From contig NZ_JAOQJQ010000001.1 in assembly GCF_025566885.1 (NCBI RefSeq), positions 372,001-436,000 of the forward strand: a stretch of 64,000 nt of DNA. Direction: 5' to 3'. Source of the stretch: Brotonthovivens ammoniilytica. GTDB taxonomy: Bacteria > Bacillota > Clostridia > Lachnospirales > Lachnospiraceae. The translations under genes were made by a program, and so were the position numbers. This document shows, one piece after another, positions 34,977-44,175 of this stretch. Each line of letters starts with the position of its first letter. Position 1 is the stretch's first letter. The notes under the pieces were generated by a model. That model saw only the letters and a program-made list of their open reading frames with translations. It did not search any database and was not told the origin of the DNA.

Positions 34977-36332
34977 ATGGCAGAAGTTATTATTATGCCG
35001 AAGTTAGGTTTTAATATGGATGAGGGAGAACTGGTAAGCTGGCATAAAAAAGCCGGAGATCCCATCGCAAAGGGAGAACTGTTCTTTGAGATCAATACGG
35101 ATAAAACAACAATGCCCATTGAAGCTACCAGCGACGGAGTGGTATTAAAAATTCTGGTGGAAGAAGGAGAGACTGTTGAGGTATTTACACCGGTAGCTGT
35201 GGTGGGACAGGAAGGCGAGGATCCGGATGCTGTTTTGGCACAGGGAGTGGCAACTGCTTCTTTAGACGGCAGGGTAGATGAGTCATCAGCAGATGGGAAA
35301 GCAGAAGAAAACAAAAAAGAGCCCCAGTCAGAGGCGCAGTGCCAGAGCGGTGTATCAGAAACAGACATCAAAGACTTAAAACTGACGCCAAAAGCAAGAA
35401 AGCTGATTTTGGATGAAAGCCTGGATCCGGTGTCTATTGCCAAGATTACCGGAACCGGATATCAGGGAGGAATCACTGCAAAAGATATCAAAGCCTCTCC
35501 ACTGGCAAGAAAACTTGCAGAAAAATCCGGAGTTGATCTCCTGGCAGTAGAGGGTACTGGTGTAAACGGAAAAATTATGAAAGAGGACGTAAAAAGAGCC
35601 GCCGAACATCAGGCCTATACAGAAGATACATCTGAGAAAAAAGTGCTGTCTGCAGTTCCCTATAAAGGCGTCCGCAAAATTATCGGAGATAAGCTGGCAG
35701 AAAGTAAATTTACTGCACCGCATTTGTATTTTACCGATGCAGTGGATACCACCAATATGACTGCTTTCAGAAAAGAGATGAATCAGGTATCCGAGCGCAA
35801 AATTACAGTTTCAGATCTGCTGGTTTATGCGGCAGGCAAGGCCCTTGTAAAATTCCCGGGTATTAATACTTCTCTGGTTGATGGAAATATCGTTACTTAT
35901 GAAAGCACTAATATTGGCGTGGCCGTGGCAGGGGACAATGGACTGGTTGTTCCGGTAATTAAAAATGTACAGGAGAAATCCCTGACAAAAGTTTCGGAAG
36001 AAAACAGAGATCTGGTGGACCGGGCAAAAGAAGGTCACTTAAAACCGGAAGAATATACAGGCGGAACTTTTTCTATTTCAAATCTGGGAATGTTTGGAAT
36101 TGATAATTTTACAGCAATTATTAATCCTCCGGAAGCGGCAATTCTTTCGGTCAGTTCCGTGAGAAAAACTCCGGTGGTTGTGGAGAAAGACGGAGAGGAC
36201 AAAATAGAAATCCGTCCCATGATGAATATTCAGCTGTCGGTGGACCACAGATTGATCGACGGTCTGCTGGCTGCGCAGTTTGTAGGCTATATGAAGGAAC
36301 TGCTGGAAAATCCATTAAAAATTCTGATGTAG
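34977..36332 (+). CDS. acoC: Dihydrolipoamide acyltransferase E2
   Basis: A 451-residue E2 with one lipoyl domain (residues 1-76, lipoyl Lys43 in TDKTTMPIEA), an acidic linker, then two consecutive E3/E1-binding-like segments (LTPKARKLILDES and SPLARKLAEKSGVD, about residues 138-215), and a catalytic domain with VDHRLIDGLLAAQF near the C-terminus. Two binding domains are uncommon. AGAAGGAGG precedes the ATG. Confidence 0.92.
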   Translation: MAEVIIMPKLGFNMDEGELVSWHKKAGDPIAKGELFFEINTDKTTMPIEATSDGVVLKILVEEGETVEVFTPVAVVGQEGEDPDAVLAQGVATASLDGRVDESSADGKAEENKKEPQSEAQCQSGVSETDIKDLKLTPKARKLILDESLDPVSIAKITGTGYQGGITAKDIKASPLARKLAEKSGVDLLAVEGTGVNGKIMKEDVKRAAEHQAYTEDTSEKKVLSAVPYKGVRKIIGDKLAESKFTAPHLYFTDAVDTTNMTAFRKEMNQVSERKITVSDLLVYAAGKALVKFPGINTSLVDGNIVTYESTNIGVAVAGDNGLVVPVIKNVQEKSLTKVSEENRDLVDRAKEGHLKPEEYTGGTFSISNLGMFGIDNFTAIINPPEAAILSVSSVRKTPVVVEKDGEDKIEIRPMMNIQLSVDHRLIDGLLAAQFVGYMKELLENPLKILM

Positions 36333-36354
36333 CAGACAGGAGGTGAATATATCA

Positions 36355-37734
36355 GTGAGTTACGATTATGATGTGGTAGTAATCGGCGGCGGACCGGGAG
36401 GATATGTGGCGGCCATAAAAGCCGCCCAGGCCGGCAAAAAGACGGCCATTATAGAAAAGGAAAGCTTAGGCGGAACCTGTCTGAATGTAGGCTGCATTCC
36501 CACAAAAGCTCTTGTAAAAACAGTAAATGTCTATGAAGAAATTCTGCGCTCAGCGGATTTTGCCATTGAAGGAATTGACCTGTCAAAGGTTACTGTTTCT
36601 ATGGAAAAGCTTCAGAAAAGAAAACAGGGAATTGTCAGACAGCTGACAGGGGGCGTGAATGCACTGCTGAAAGGAAACAAAGTGACGATTTTATCCGGAA
36701 CGGCCCGGTTTGCGGATGCACATACAGTGCAGATAAAGGAACAGAGCGTGACTGCCGGATATTTCATCATTGCCACCGGTTCGGAAACATTAATGCCGGG
36801 CTTTATAGCGTATGAGGGAGATACCAGAATCATTACCAGCACAGAAGCGCTTTCCCTGCAGGAAATTCCGGAGAGTATGGTTATTATCGGCGGAGGTGTT
36901 ATCGGAATTGAATTTGCGTATATCTATGCGCATCTTGGAACAAAGGTAACAGTTGTGGAGCTGATGGAACAGATTCTTCCCATGGTAGATGAGGATATTT
37001 CAAAGCTGGCCAGAAAATCTCTGGAAAAAGCAGGAGTCGTCTTCCATACAGGGGCAAAAGTGAAAAAGATAAAAGATACAAATGTCATTTTTGAAAAAAA
37101 TGGCACAGAAGAAGCAGTAAACGCTGAAATGACACTGATGGCAGTGGGAAGAGTTCCTTATACCGGAGAATTAAATGCAAAAGGAATTGGGATTGCTTTT
37201 GATAAAAAAGCAATTCGAACCGATGAGCATATGCGTACCAGTGTAGAGAATATATTTGCCATTGGAGATGTAAACGGGACTTCTATGCTGGCTCATACAG
37301 CCAGTCATGAAGGGATTACAGCTGTTGAAAATATTCTGGGAGAACCGGCAGTGATGAGTTATGATGCAATTCCTTCCTGTATCTATATAGAGCCGGAAAT
37401 TGCCTCCATCGGCCTTACCCAAAAGCAGGCAGAGGAGAAGTACGAAAATATAAAGGTTGGAAAATTCCCTATGTCTGCCAATGGAAAATCGCTGATTGAA
37501 GGTGAAACGGGAGGTATGATCAAAGTTATTTTAGATGGAGACCTAAATGAAATCCTGGGGGTTCATATGTTTTGTGTACATGCCACAGATATGATTGCGG
37601 AGGTGTCTGCGGCTATGAATCTGGAAGCTTCGGCGGAAGAAGTGCTCCATGCAGTACATCCTCATCCTACCGTTTCGGAAGCAGTGATGGAAGCGTTTAT
37701 GTCTGCTTATGATAAAGCGGTTCATGCAATGTAG
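36355..37734 (+). CDS. lpdA: Dihydrolipoamide dehydrogenase E3
   Basis: A 459-residue FAD flavoprotein that reoxidises the lipoyl arm with NAD. It shows GGGPGGYVAA, the redox pair Cys42-Cys47 in GTCLNVGCIPT and the C-terminal His-Glu pair in HPHPTVSEAVMEA. The GTG at 36355 lies 8 nt after AGGAGGTGA; the in-frame GTG at 36343 lies within that site. It completes a dedicated E1-E2-E3 set. Confidence 0.93.
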   Translation: MSYDYDVVVIGGGPGGYVAAIKAAQAGKKTAIIEKESLGGTCLNVGCIPTKALVKTVNVYEEILRSADFAIEGIDLSKVTVSMEKLQKRKQGIVRQLTGGVNALLKGNKVTILSGTARFADAHTVQIKEQSVTAGYFIIATGSETLMPGFIAYEGDTRIITSTEALSLQEIPESMVIIGGGVIGIEFAYIYAHLGTKVTVVELMEQILPMVDEDISKLARKSLEKAGVVFHTGAKVKKIKDTNVIFEKNGTEEAVNAEMTLMAVGRVPYTGELNAKGIGIAFDKKAIRTDEHMRTSVENIFAIGDVNGTSMLAHTASHEGITAVENILGEPAVMSYDAIPSCIYIEPEIASIGLTQKQAEEKYENIKVGKFPMSANGKSLIEGETGGMIKVILDGDLNEILGVHMFCVHATDMIAEVSAAMNLEASAEEVLHAVHPHPTVSEAVMEAFMSAYDKAVHAM

Positions 37735-37765
37735 GAAAGAAGGATTAAGGGCACAGAACAAAAAA

Positions 37766-38377
37766 ATGATGAAAGAAAAGAAGATGATCTGTATCGGGGA
37801 CAGTCTTACTTACGGGCTTGGTGTTCCTGTAGAGGATAACTGGGTGGAGCTTTTAAATAAAAGAAGCTTTCGTCAGGTGATTAATCGGGGAATCAGCGGT
37901 GATACTTCCGGAGGAATGCTGGCAAGATTTCACAGAGAGGTATTGGCAGAAATGCCGGACACAGTATTGATTATGGGCGGATCTAACGATCTGATTATGG
38001 GATGTGATATCAGCGTTGTAAAATCAAATCTTATGGCGATGGTTCATCAGGCCTATGCTGCAAAAATAAACGTGATTGCCTGTGCGGAAATTTCCGGTGA
38101 TACGGCGCACATCCGTCCGGACTGGAAGCAGATTTCAGACTTTTGTGAAGTGGATCAGAAATTGTTTCAGATGTCTATCTGGATGGAGGAATTCTGCCGG
38201 GTATTTCAGGTGCCGTTTATCAATTTATATGACCGGTTTAAAAAACGTACTCAGGGCCGGATTCAGGATTATTTTTTTGACGGTGTACACCCAAACCGGC
38301 AGGGGCACCGGCTGATTGCAGATATTATTGCAGATGAACAAAGAATGGTATTAGATGAAAGAATGATAAGAAAATAG
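37766..38377 (+). CDS. SGNH/GDSL-family hydrolase
   Basis: A 203-residue cytosolic esterase with all family blocks: ICIGDSLTYG (catalytic Ser), a Gly in GISGDTSGG, GGSNDL (Asn) and DGVHPNRQG (Asp and His). No signal peptide is seen. In this operon it may remove an acyl group from the imported compound or hydrolyse a lactone or ester. The start is between two ATGs at 37766 and 37769. Confidence 0.85.
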   Translation: MMKEKKMICIGDSLTYGLGVPVEDNWVELLNKRSFRQVINRGISGDTSGGMLARFHREVLAEMPDTVLIMGGSNDLIMGCDISVVKSNLMAMVHQAYAAKINVIACAEISGDTAHIRPDWKQISDFCEVDQKLFQMSIWMEEFCRVFQVPFINLYDRFKKRTQGRIQDYFFDGVHPNRQGHRLIADIIADEQRMVLDERMIRK

Positions 38378-38387
38378 GAGAAGAAAA

Positions 38388-39029
38388 ATGAAAATTGCAT
38401 TAGTAATGGAATGGAGTACCTGTGAGAGAAATGAGATCGTTTATCAGACATTAAAGAAGGCTGCCCAAGCAAATGGACATACGGTGGTGAATTATGGACA
38501 GTTTGATATGGAAGACCATAGACAGACTTACAATCAGAATGCGGTCTTAACGGCTGCAATTCTAAATTCAGGAGCAGCAGACTTTGTGATTACCGGCTGC
38601 GGAACCGGAGAGGGGGCAATGCTGGCAGCCAATGCTATGCCGGGGGTATGCTGCGGATTTGTTGTGGATCCTGCGGATTCTTACCTTTTCACTCAGGTAA
38701 ACGGCGGAAACTGCATGTCTCTTCCATTTGCAAAAGGCTGGGGCTGGGGCGCCGAAATCAATCTGGAGTATGTTTTTGAAAAATTGTTTGCCAAAGAGCC
38801 GGGAGGCGGATATCCGGAGCATGCGGCAGCATCTGAGCAGAGAAACGCGGCTCTGCTGAATAAATTAAAAGCTGCTTCTCATCACAGTCTGGAAGAAATT
38901 CTTTCCAGTAAAGACGCCGATGTAAAAGAAATGATCCGGGAGGCTTTTGCAGGAAAACGTCTGGAACTGTTTGAGGCAGACTGCAAATGTCCGGAAATTC
39001 TTGCGGCAGTAAAAAAAGCGCTGGCTTAA
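38388..39029 (+). CDS. RpiB/LacA-like sugar isomerase family protein
   Basis: A 213-residue protein. The first 150 residues match RpiB/LacAB with MKIALVMEWSTCERN, GCGTGEGAMLAANAMPGVCCG and VNGGNCMSLP, and the catalytic Cys is present. The C-terminal 60 residues are an extra helical tail absent from RpiB. RpiB enzymes isomerise phosphopentoses, but this variant probably acts on an unphosphorylated or unusual substrate since no sugar kinase is in the operon. Confidence 0.8.
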   Translation: MKIALVMEWSTCERNEIVYQTLKKAAQANGHTVVNYGQFDMEDHRQTYNQNAVLTAAILNSGAADFVITGCGTGEGAMLAANAMPGVCCGFVVDPADSYLFTQVNGGNCMSLPFAKGWGWGAEINLEYVFEKLFAKEPGGGYPEHAAASEQRNAALLNKLKAASHHSLEEILSSKDADVKEMIREAFAGKRLELFEADCKCPEILAAVKKALA

Positions 39030-39061
39030 AATCTGAAAAACCAGAAGGTGAGGAATATAAA

Positions 39062-40087
39062 ATGAAAGCTTTAATGAAAAAAGAAGCAGGCAGAGGGATG
39101 GATGGAATTGTGCTGTGTGATATCCCAAAACCGGAGCCGGAAAGCCGGGAGCTGCTGATTAAAGTTATGGCGGCAGGAATCTGCGGCACAGATATTCATA
39201 TTATGGAAGATGCTTATCCCCACAGTGTTCCGGTAGTTTTAGGCCATGAATTTACCGGGATAGTAGAGAAAATGGGCAAAGACGTTAAAGGATTTTCCAT
39301 AGGAGATCAGGTGATTGTACATAATATTATCGGGTGCGGGCACTGCCATTATTGCATGAAGGGGGATTATGTATTCTGCAGCGAAAAACAGTCCATTGGT
39401 GTGAATTTAAACGGAGGAATGGCAGAATATGTGACAGCTCCTTATGACCATGCAATGGTTGTTCCGGAATCTATGAAAGGAAAGGATATTCCGGCTTTGA
39501 GCGAACCTCTTGCCTGCTGTGTCCGGGGAGTTTTGGAACAGACAAAAATCGGACCGGGAGATAAGGTGCTTGTAACAGGGCCGGGGGTCATTGGGCTGCT
39601 CTGCGCACAGCTTGCAAAACTGTGCGGGGCCTATGTGATTGTGTCCGGTACCGGACTGGATAAAGAGAGGCTAAAGCTTGCAAAAAAACAGGGAGCGGAC
39701 CAGACAGCAGATCAGCCGGATACTTTAAAGGAAATTGTTGCTTCCTGTACAGAGCAGGGCGTGGATGTGGTACTTGAGTGTTCAGGAAGCGCAGGGGCCA
39801 TGGCCGGAGCGCTGGAACTGATCCGCAAGCAGGGGCGTTATACTCAGGTGGGAATGTTCGGAAAGAATATTTCTGTTGACATGGATACGATCTGCAGGAA
39901 AGAAATTGAGTTTCACGGAACCTTTGCCACAGCCCATTCAACCTGGGAAAAACTTTTGAAATTATACCAACAGGATAACCTGCAGCTGGAAGAACTGGTA
40001 AGCCAGCGGCTGCCATTATCAGAATGGAAAAAAGGGTTTGAGATGTTTCAGAAAAAAGAAGGGAATAAGATATTTTTAATTCCCTGA
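39062..40087 (+). CDS. Zinc-dependent medium-chain dehydrogenase
   Basis: A 341-residue NAD(P) dehydrogenase of the sorbitol/threonine dehydrogenase type. The catalytic zinc site is in AAGICGTDIHIMED and VLGHEFTG; the structural zinc site is GCGHCHYCMKGDYVFC; the Rossmann motif is VTGPGVIGLLCAQ. It likely oxidises a secondary alcohol of a polyol. GAAGGTGAGG precedes the ATG. It is the last gene of the P2 operon. Confidence 0.9.
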   Translation: MKALMKKEAGRGMDGIVLCDIPKPEPESRELLIKVMAAGICGTDIHIMEDAYPHSVPVVLGHEFTGIVEKMGKDVKGFSIGDQVIVHNIIGCGHCHYCMKGDYVFCSEKQSIGVNLNGGMAEYVTAPYDHAMVVPESMKGKDIPALSEPLACCVRGVLEQTKIGPGDKVLVTGPGVIGLLCAQLAKLCGAYVIVSGTGLDKERLKLAKKQGADQTADQPDTLKEIVASCTEQGVDVVLECSGSAGAMAGALELIRKQGRYTQVGMFGKNISVDMDTICRKEIEFHGTFATAHSTWEKLLKLYQQDNLQLEELVSQRLPLSEWKKGFEMFQKKEGNKIFLIP

Positions 40088-40199
40088 CGATAGAGTATAA
40101 AGTGATAATATTTAGGAACAAGAACTGCTGTAAGACAGTTACATTTCTATTCCATATTCCTGCATATTACATATTCTGAACTGCCTTTTAATAAAAGTG

Positions 40200-40228
40200 T
40201 TTACAATACAATAAATATGTTGTAAATT
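40200..40228 (+). promoter_or_regulatory. Promoter-operator of the HigBA-like module
   Basis: TTTACAA (40200-40206) and TTGTAAA (40220-40226) form an inverted repeat with a 13-bp spacer. The same bases provide a -35 TTTACA and a -10 TAAATT 17 bp apart. Overlap of operator and promoter fits autorepression by the HTH antitoxin encoded at 45715. Confidence 0.6.
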
Positions 40229-40249
40229 AAAAGGGAAGAAGGAAAATAT

Positions 40250-40453
40250 ATGGAACTTCATTATTATCAGGCAGCATCCGGTAAAAATTTGATATTGGAA
40301 TTTATAGAATCACTTTCTCTGGATGAACAGGTAGATGGATATTCTGTGCTAGAATGTTTAGAGGAGGGGAGTTTAGATCAGATTCGATGGAAACATTGGA
40401 AAAAGAAAATTTATGAAGTATATTTATCAATAAACTTTATATCTGATTTTTGA
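40250..40453 (+). pseudogene. higB: HigB-like (Gp49 family) toxin gene, 5' fragment
   Basis: The first 62 codons are the N-terminal half of a RelE/HigB-superfamily (phage Gp49-like) toxin: MELHYYQAASGKNLILEF, then KKKIYEVYLSINF. After about 40435 the frame runs into the mobile element and stops at 40451-40453. The missing C-terminal half is found, in a readable frame, at 45536-45700 on the other side of the element. The toxin is therefore broken while the antitoxin is intact. Confidence 0.82.
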
Positions 40454-40510
40454 TTATCCCTATAAATATTACACTTTCAAGCATTTCGAAGTATAGAAAA
40501 ACACTCATTT

Positions 40511-40529
40511 TACCACGAATATACCACGA
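40511..40529 (+). repeat. Left-end integrase arm sites
   Basis: TACCACGA at 40511-40518 and 40522-40529 are direct repeats 11 bp apart. Tn916-type integrases bind such repeats inside the element ends; matching copies are at the right end. Confidence 0.65.
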
Positions 40530-40565
40530 TTGAACGAGCCTTGATATGACGATAAAATAGCACTA

Positions 40566-40601
40566 AAAAGACACCATTGACACATTGAAGTGGTGTCTTT
40601 T
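40566..40601. terminator. Terminator near the left end of the element
   Basis: AAAAGACACCA (40566-40576) and TGGTGTCTTTT (40591-40601) form a perfect 11-bp stem with A and T tracts on both sides. It ends the minus-strand regulator gene and shields the flank. Confidence 0.85.
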
Positions 40602-40655
40602 ATTAATAAGCAGTCAATCCTAAGACTAACTGCTTTTGCAAAATAAAGGTAATCA

Positions 40656-41270
40656 CTATTTTGTTTGTTTCTTTAGAATAATATAGCTTGCAATCACAAC
40701 TACAAAGAATACTAACACGAAAACTAAAGTATGAAATATTCCTATCGGATAAGGTGCAATCCACCCTTCTAGTTTGAAAACCAATCCTGAAATATATCCT
40801 GTAATCATAGAAATAGGCATAAAAGCAACTCCGATTATATTAAGCCAATTTACATAAAAGGGGGATTTTTCTTCCGATAGTATTCTCGCTATAAAATATC
40901 CAACAATCCCTATAGCTTGAATAATCATTGAACCCCAAACTGCTTCCATTGTTTGTTCTGCATACCAATTACCAAATGCACAAAACAGCCCAATAGCAAC
41001 AAAAGCTGTTGATGATATATAAAGTACCTTACTCGTAAGCTCTTTATTTTTTTGTTCTTTGTCTGCTACTGGTTCAATTCCCTTTAGGATATAGTCAGTT
41101 GTTACTCCAAAAAAATCACTCATTATAATTATTTTTTCTAAGTCAGGCGTACTTTGTTCACTTTCCCATTTGGAAACAGCCTGCCTTGAAACTCCAACTT
41201 TATCCGCAAGTTCCTCTTGTGATATTCCTTTTGATTTCCTTAAATATTGTATTCTGTCTGCCATATTCAT
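40656..41270 (-). CDS. XRE-family regulator with membrane segments
   Basis: A 204-residue protein. Residues 1-60 are an XRE helix-turn-helix (ISQEELADKVGVSRQAVSKWE); the remainder has four membrane segments (near 88-106, 113-133, 145-165 and 176-198). Membrane-tethered XRE proteins occur as regulators of drug or stress genes. The gene is cargo of the element, with its own terminator. Confidence 0.85.
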   Translation of the reverse strand: MNMADRIQYLRKSKGISQEELADKVGVSRQAVSKWESEQSTPDLEKIIIMSDFFGVTTDYILKGIEPVADKEQKNKELTSKVLYISSTAFVAIGLFCAFGNWYAEQTMEAVWGSMIIQAIGIVGYFIARILSEEKSPFYVNWLNIIGVAFMPISMITGYISGLVFKLEGWIAPYPIGIFHTLVFVLVFFVVVIASYIILKKQTK

Positions 41271-41639
41271 TAGCTAACACTCCTTTCTTTCATGGTGTAA
41301 TTTTAGCAATATTATCAGTTGCATAGCCACCATTTAGATATGGAAATATGTCAACTGGCAGTTGCAATGATGTTTTTTGACAAATCAGCAGAATATTCTT
41401 GCTTATAACGTAATTTAAACATATCCATATTATAACAGTTCCATATATCCGCCACAACAAAAATCAGCACACCCCCCTTGACATTTTTCTGTCTTGAAAA
41501 ATACACACTTTTTCTTTCTTCCTCTTGATTACCAACCACAGAAAAGAAAAAGCCCTGTCAAGAGCCTTGCCACCATTGGTGGTGCTTTGCACTCTTTACT
41601 GGGCTTTTTGTTTGCTGTATCTTTCATTCAAGAGGAAAA
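41271..41639. other. Intergenic region with terminator, no supported gene
   Basis: A strong hairpin, AAAAAGCCC at 41547-41555 with GGGCTTTTT at 41601-41609, ends the minus-strand HTH gene. A minus-strand open frame of 62 codons at 41351-41539 has no recognisable product and may be a gene relic. Nothing else is seen. Confidence 0.5.
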
Positions 41640-42311
41640 TTAAAGACCTCTGTTCCATTTCTCTTTCAGATAATCTTCATAGTCCGTTTCATCAAAATCT
41701 AACTGTGGCGAAGTGTCGGGAATGTTATTTCTGCTGTCTATGTCCGCAAGTTGACGGAATATCCAGTCATCATAAGGGTCATGGTATTTATACTCTTTGG
41801 GCTGTTCTCTGTATCGGTCTAACCCTCGCATTTCCTTATGTACTTTCATCATGCGTTCTATTTTTTGACGTTGTATCAACTGCTTGATTTCCATAAGTTC
41901 TTCTAACTCCGTAACCTCATTGGTAATGTAGTTATGGATATACTGTATGAGTTTGGTTTCCATGTAAAATCTGCATTCTTTTTCATCATTGAAAAATTCA
42001 TTTTCAGACAAATAATCTAAGGAAACATTGAAGTCCTGTTCCCGTTTGATAATATCCATGATATATGGTTCGGTGTGGTCAATATACTTCCATTCTCCTG
42101 ATAATAATTCATTGGGCGTTACTCCCAGCACGTCCATTATCTTTTCTAATGTGTCAAAGGTAGGATAATTCACACCCCGTTCAATCTTGGAAAGGCTCTG
42201 CATATTGATACCGATTTTATCCGCAAGTTCCTGTTGTTTCATTCCTCTGTGTTTTCTTATGGTCTGTATATTCTCTCCTAAGAAACTGATTTTCTTTTCG
42301 TAATGTTCCAT
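41640..42311 (-). CDS. XRE-family regulator of the Tn916-type element
   Basis: A 223-residue protein with a helix-turn-helix at residues 12-70 (RGMKQQELADKIGINMQSLSKIE) and a long acidic, helical C-terminus with no known domain. The position, divergent from the replication-transfer module, is where Tn916-like elements carry their transfer regulator. An AAAGGAGCGG-like site precedes the ATG on the minus strand. Confidence 0.82.
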   Translation of the reverse strand: MEHYEKKISFLGENIQTIRKHRGMKQQELADKIGINMQSLSKIERGVNYPTFDTLEKIMDVLGVTPNELLSGEWKYIDHTEPYIMDIIKREQDFNVSLDYLSENEFFNDEKECRFYMETKLIQYIHNYITNEVTELEELMEIKQLIQRQKIERMMKVHKEMRGLDRYREQPKEYKYHDPYDDWIFRQLADIDSRNNIPDTSPQLDFDETDYEDYLKEKWNRGL

Positions 42312-42359
42312 AACTTAGTATAACCGCTCCTTTCGTTGCTTTTCTCGGTGTTTATAAGC

Positions 42360-42770
42360 ATATCATACTTAATATTTATTAAAAAGTCAATCAAAACTTC
42401 TTGACAAGTAATTCTAATGGCGTTATTATCGTATTAGATAGGGTGATTAAGCACGCTAGGGTCAATCACACGCTTGAGTAAGCATAGAAAAGATGTATTT
42501 TCATTTTGATAGCATGAATAAGCATGGACTATCAGACCGAAAATAAGGTTTCTGACTGGGGCTGTTCCGTTTAGCCACGAGTCTTACAAGGCTCGTGAGC
42601 GTTAAGAACGGATCAGACACAGGAAGAAAGGGAACGCCTTTAGGCGTTCATAAAGGGCGTATATGTAACACCGCCCTGCGCATACATGTCATAGTACCTA
42701 GAAACTGTGATAAATAAAGGACAAAACACGATTTTTACCCCGCAAAAAAACGGGAAGTACGAAAGGAGTA
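42360..42770 (+). other. Candidate oriT/replication origin region of the element
   Basis: No gene is seen in this stretch. It has hairpins CACGAG-tcttacaagg-CTCGTG (42576-42597), GAACGCC-ttta-GGCGTTC (42632-42649) and a TTGACAAGTAATTC site at 42401. Tn916 relatives carry oriT and a double-strand origin directly upstream of their Rep_trans relaxase, as here. Confidence 0.5.
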
Positions 42771-43894
42771 ATGCACTATAACTACACACAAAAATTTATC
42801 CGTTAAGATTGATTACATCAGCATTGTATTTGATACTGCAACCGCTGAAGATGTAATCATGCACATTTTAGGTTTACCGACTGACATTTTCAATGTTTAT
42901 CCAGCAACGATAAAATTCAAGACTTATCAAGCACGCTGGCAGATTGGAGATATTTATGTATCGGGGGACGCAAGAAAGACAGAGGACAACCCACAGGGGC
43001 TAGGCTGTTATCTTGTTATGACTGGCAGAGGTTGTGATGATATTTTCCGTATTCTCGATAGTAGGAATTGTACCTTTGGAGATATGTTCCGACGTTGTGA
43101 GCGAAGATACGGACTGGATAACTTCCATTTTACAAGACTTGATATTGCCATTGATGATAAGAACGAAAAGCCATTCTTTACCATAGAGCAGATAANNNNN
43201 NNNNNNNNNNNNNNNNNNNNNNNNNNNNNNNNNNNNNNNNNNNNNNNNNNNNNNNNNNNNNNNNNNNNNNNNNNNNNNNNNNNNNNNNNNNNNNNNNNNN
43301 NNNNNNNNNNNNNNNNNNNNNNNNNNNNNNNNNNNNNNNNNNNNNNNNNNNNNNNNNNNNNNNNNNNNNNNNNNNNNNNNNNNNNNNNNNNNNNNNNNNN
43401 NNNNNNNNNNNNNNNNNNNNNNNNNNNNNNNNNNNNNNNNNNNNNNNNNNNNNNNNNNNNNNNNNNNNNNNNNNNNNNNNNNNNNNNNNNNNNNNNNNNN
43501 NNNNNNNNNNNNNNNNNNNNNNNNNNNCCTACGCTTTGTCGTGCCAAACAGAAATGAAAGTAATAAGAGCAGATGGAAAACGTGTCGGTTTTGGGAACGC
43601 TTTTTAGGGGCTGTGGAAGTCTTGAAAGTGCAAGTACCGAAACTACATAATTCTCTTGAAGAAACACAGCAATGGCTCACAGAGGGTGGCGTGATTTCCG
43701 CTGTCAAAAGTTTTTACTTCTTAGAAGAACATGACGCATTAGGTGGACTGGAAAAAGTGGGAACTATGCTTGATAAGGCAAGATACAGTAATTCCCTTTC
43801 CAGCAAACTAACCGCCCACTTACAGAGGATAAACCGCACCGACCTTATCCCCTATATCCAGTATGACACAAAACAAGGGAAAGGGGGTATCTAA
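42771..43894 (+). pseudogene. Rep_trans/MobT-like relaxase, interrupted by N gap and possible frameshift
   Basis: The left part (from codon 42784 to the gap) reads VKIDYISIVFDTATAEDV, later FHFTRLDIAIDD, the conserved core of Rep_trans initiators that act as relaxases in Tn916-like elements. The right part (43529-43894) reads LRFVVPNRNESNKSR and ends at the xis start. The good ATG (42771, after GAAAGGAG) is one frame off: MHYNYTQ runs into a stop at 42804. Removing one A from the A5 run near 42792 would join it to the conserved frame. This is either a real 1-nt insertion or a sequence error; otherwise the start is non-ATG. Confidence 0.75.
43196..43527. other. Assembly gap (332 Ns)
   Basis: Unknown bases inside the relaxase gene; the length is probably an estimate because the frames on either side do not match (frame 1 before, frame 2 after). 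Open frames crossing the gap on the minus strand are artefacts. Confidence 0.99.
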
Positions 43895-44097
43895 TGAATA
43901 ACAACGATATTCCTGTATGGGAAAAGTACACCCTTACCATTGAAGAAGCGTCAAAATATTTCCGTATCGGAGAAAACAAGTTAAGACGATTGGCAGAGGA
44001 AAACAAGGACGCTGGCTGGCTCATTATGAATGGCAACCGCATACAGATTAAACGCCGACAATTTGAAAAGGTCATTGACAAATTGGACGCAATCTAA
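43894..44097 (+). CDS. xis: Tn916-type excisionase
   Basis: A 67-residue winged-helix recombination factor. The sequence IPVWEKYTLTIEEASKYF followed by RIGENKLRRLAEENKDAGW and LIMNGNRIQIKR is nearly the Tn916 Xis sequence. Its ATG overlaps the relaxase stop by one base. It directs the integrase towards excision. Confidence 0.95.
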   Translation: MNNNDIPVWEKYTLTIEEASKYFRIGENKLRRLAEENKDAGWLIMNGNRIQIKRRQFEKVIDKLDAI

Positions 44098-44104
44098 TGC
44101 AAAT

Positions 44105-44148
44105 GAGCCTTGTATGTGTTATGATGAACACAAGTCATATCAAGGCTC
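44105..44148 (+). promoter_or_regulatory. Hairpin between xis and int
   Basis: GAGCCTTG (44105-44112) and CAAGGCTC (44141-44148) bracket a 28-nt loop and are followed by TTT. It may limit integrase expression relative to excisionase. Confidence 0.5.
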
Positions 44149-44175
44149 TTTCCAACAAGGAAAGGAGCAGACACC

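Noticed and set aside
43000..43707. Minus-strand open frames of over 200 codons across the gap
   Set aside because: They are mostly unknown residues from the Ns and lie antisense to the relaxase.
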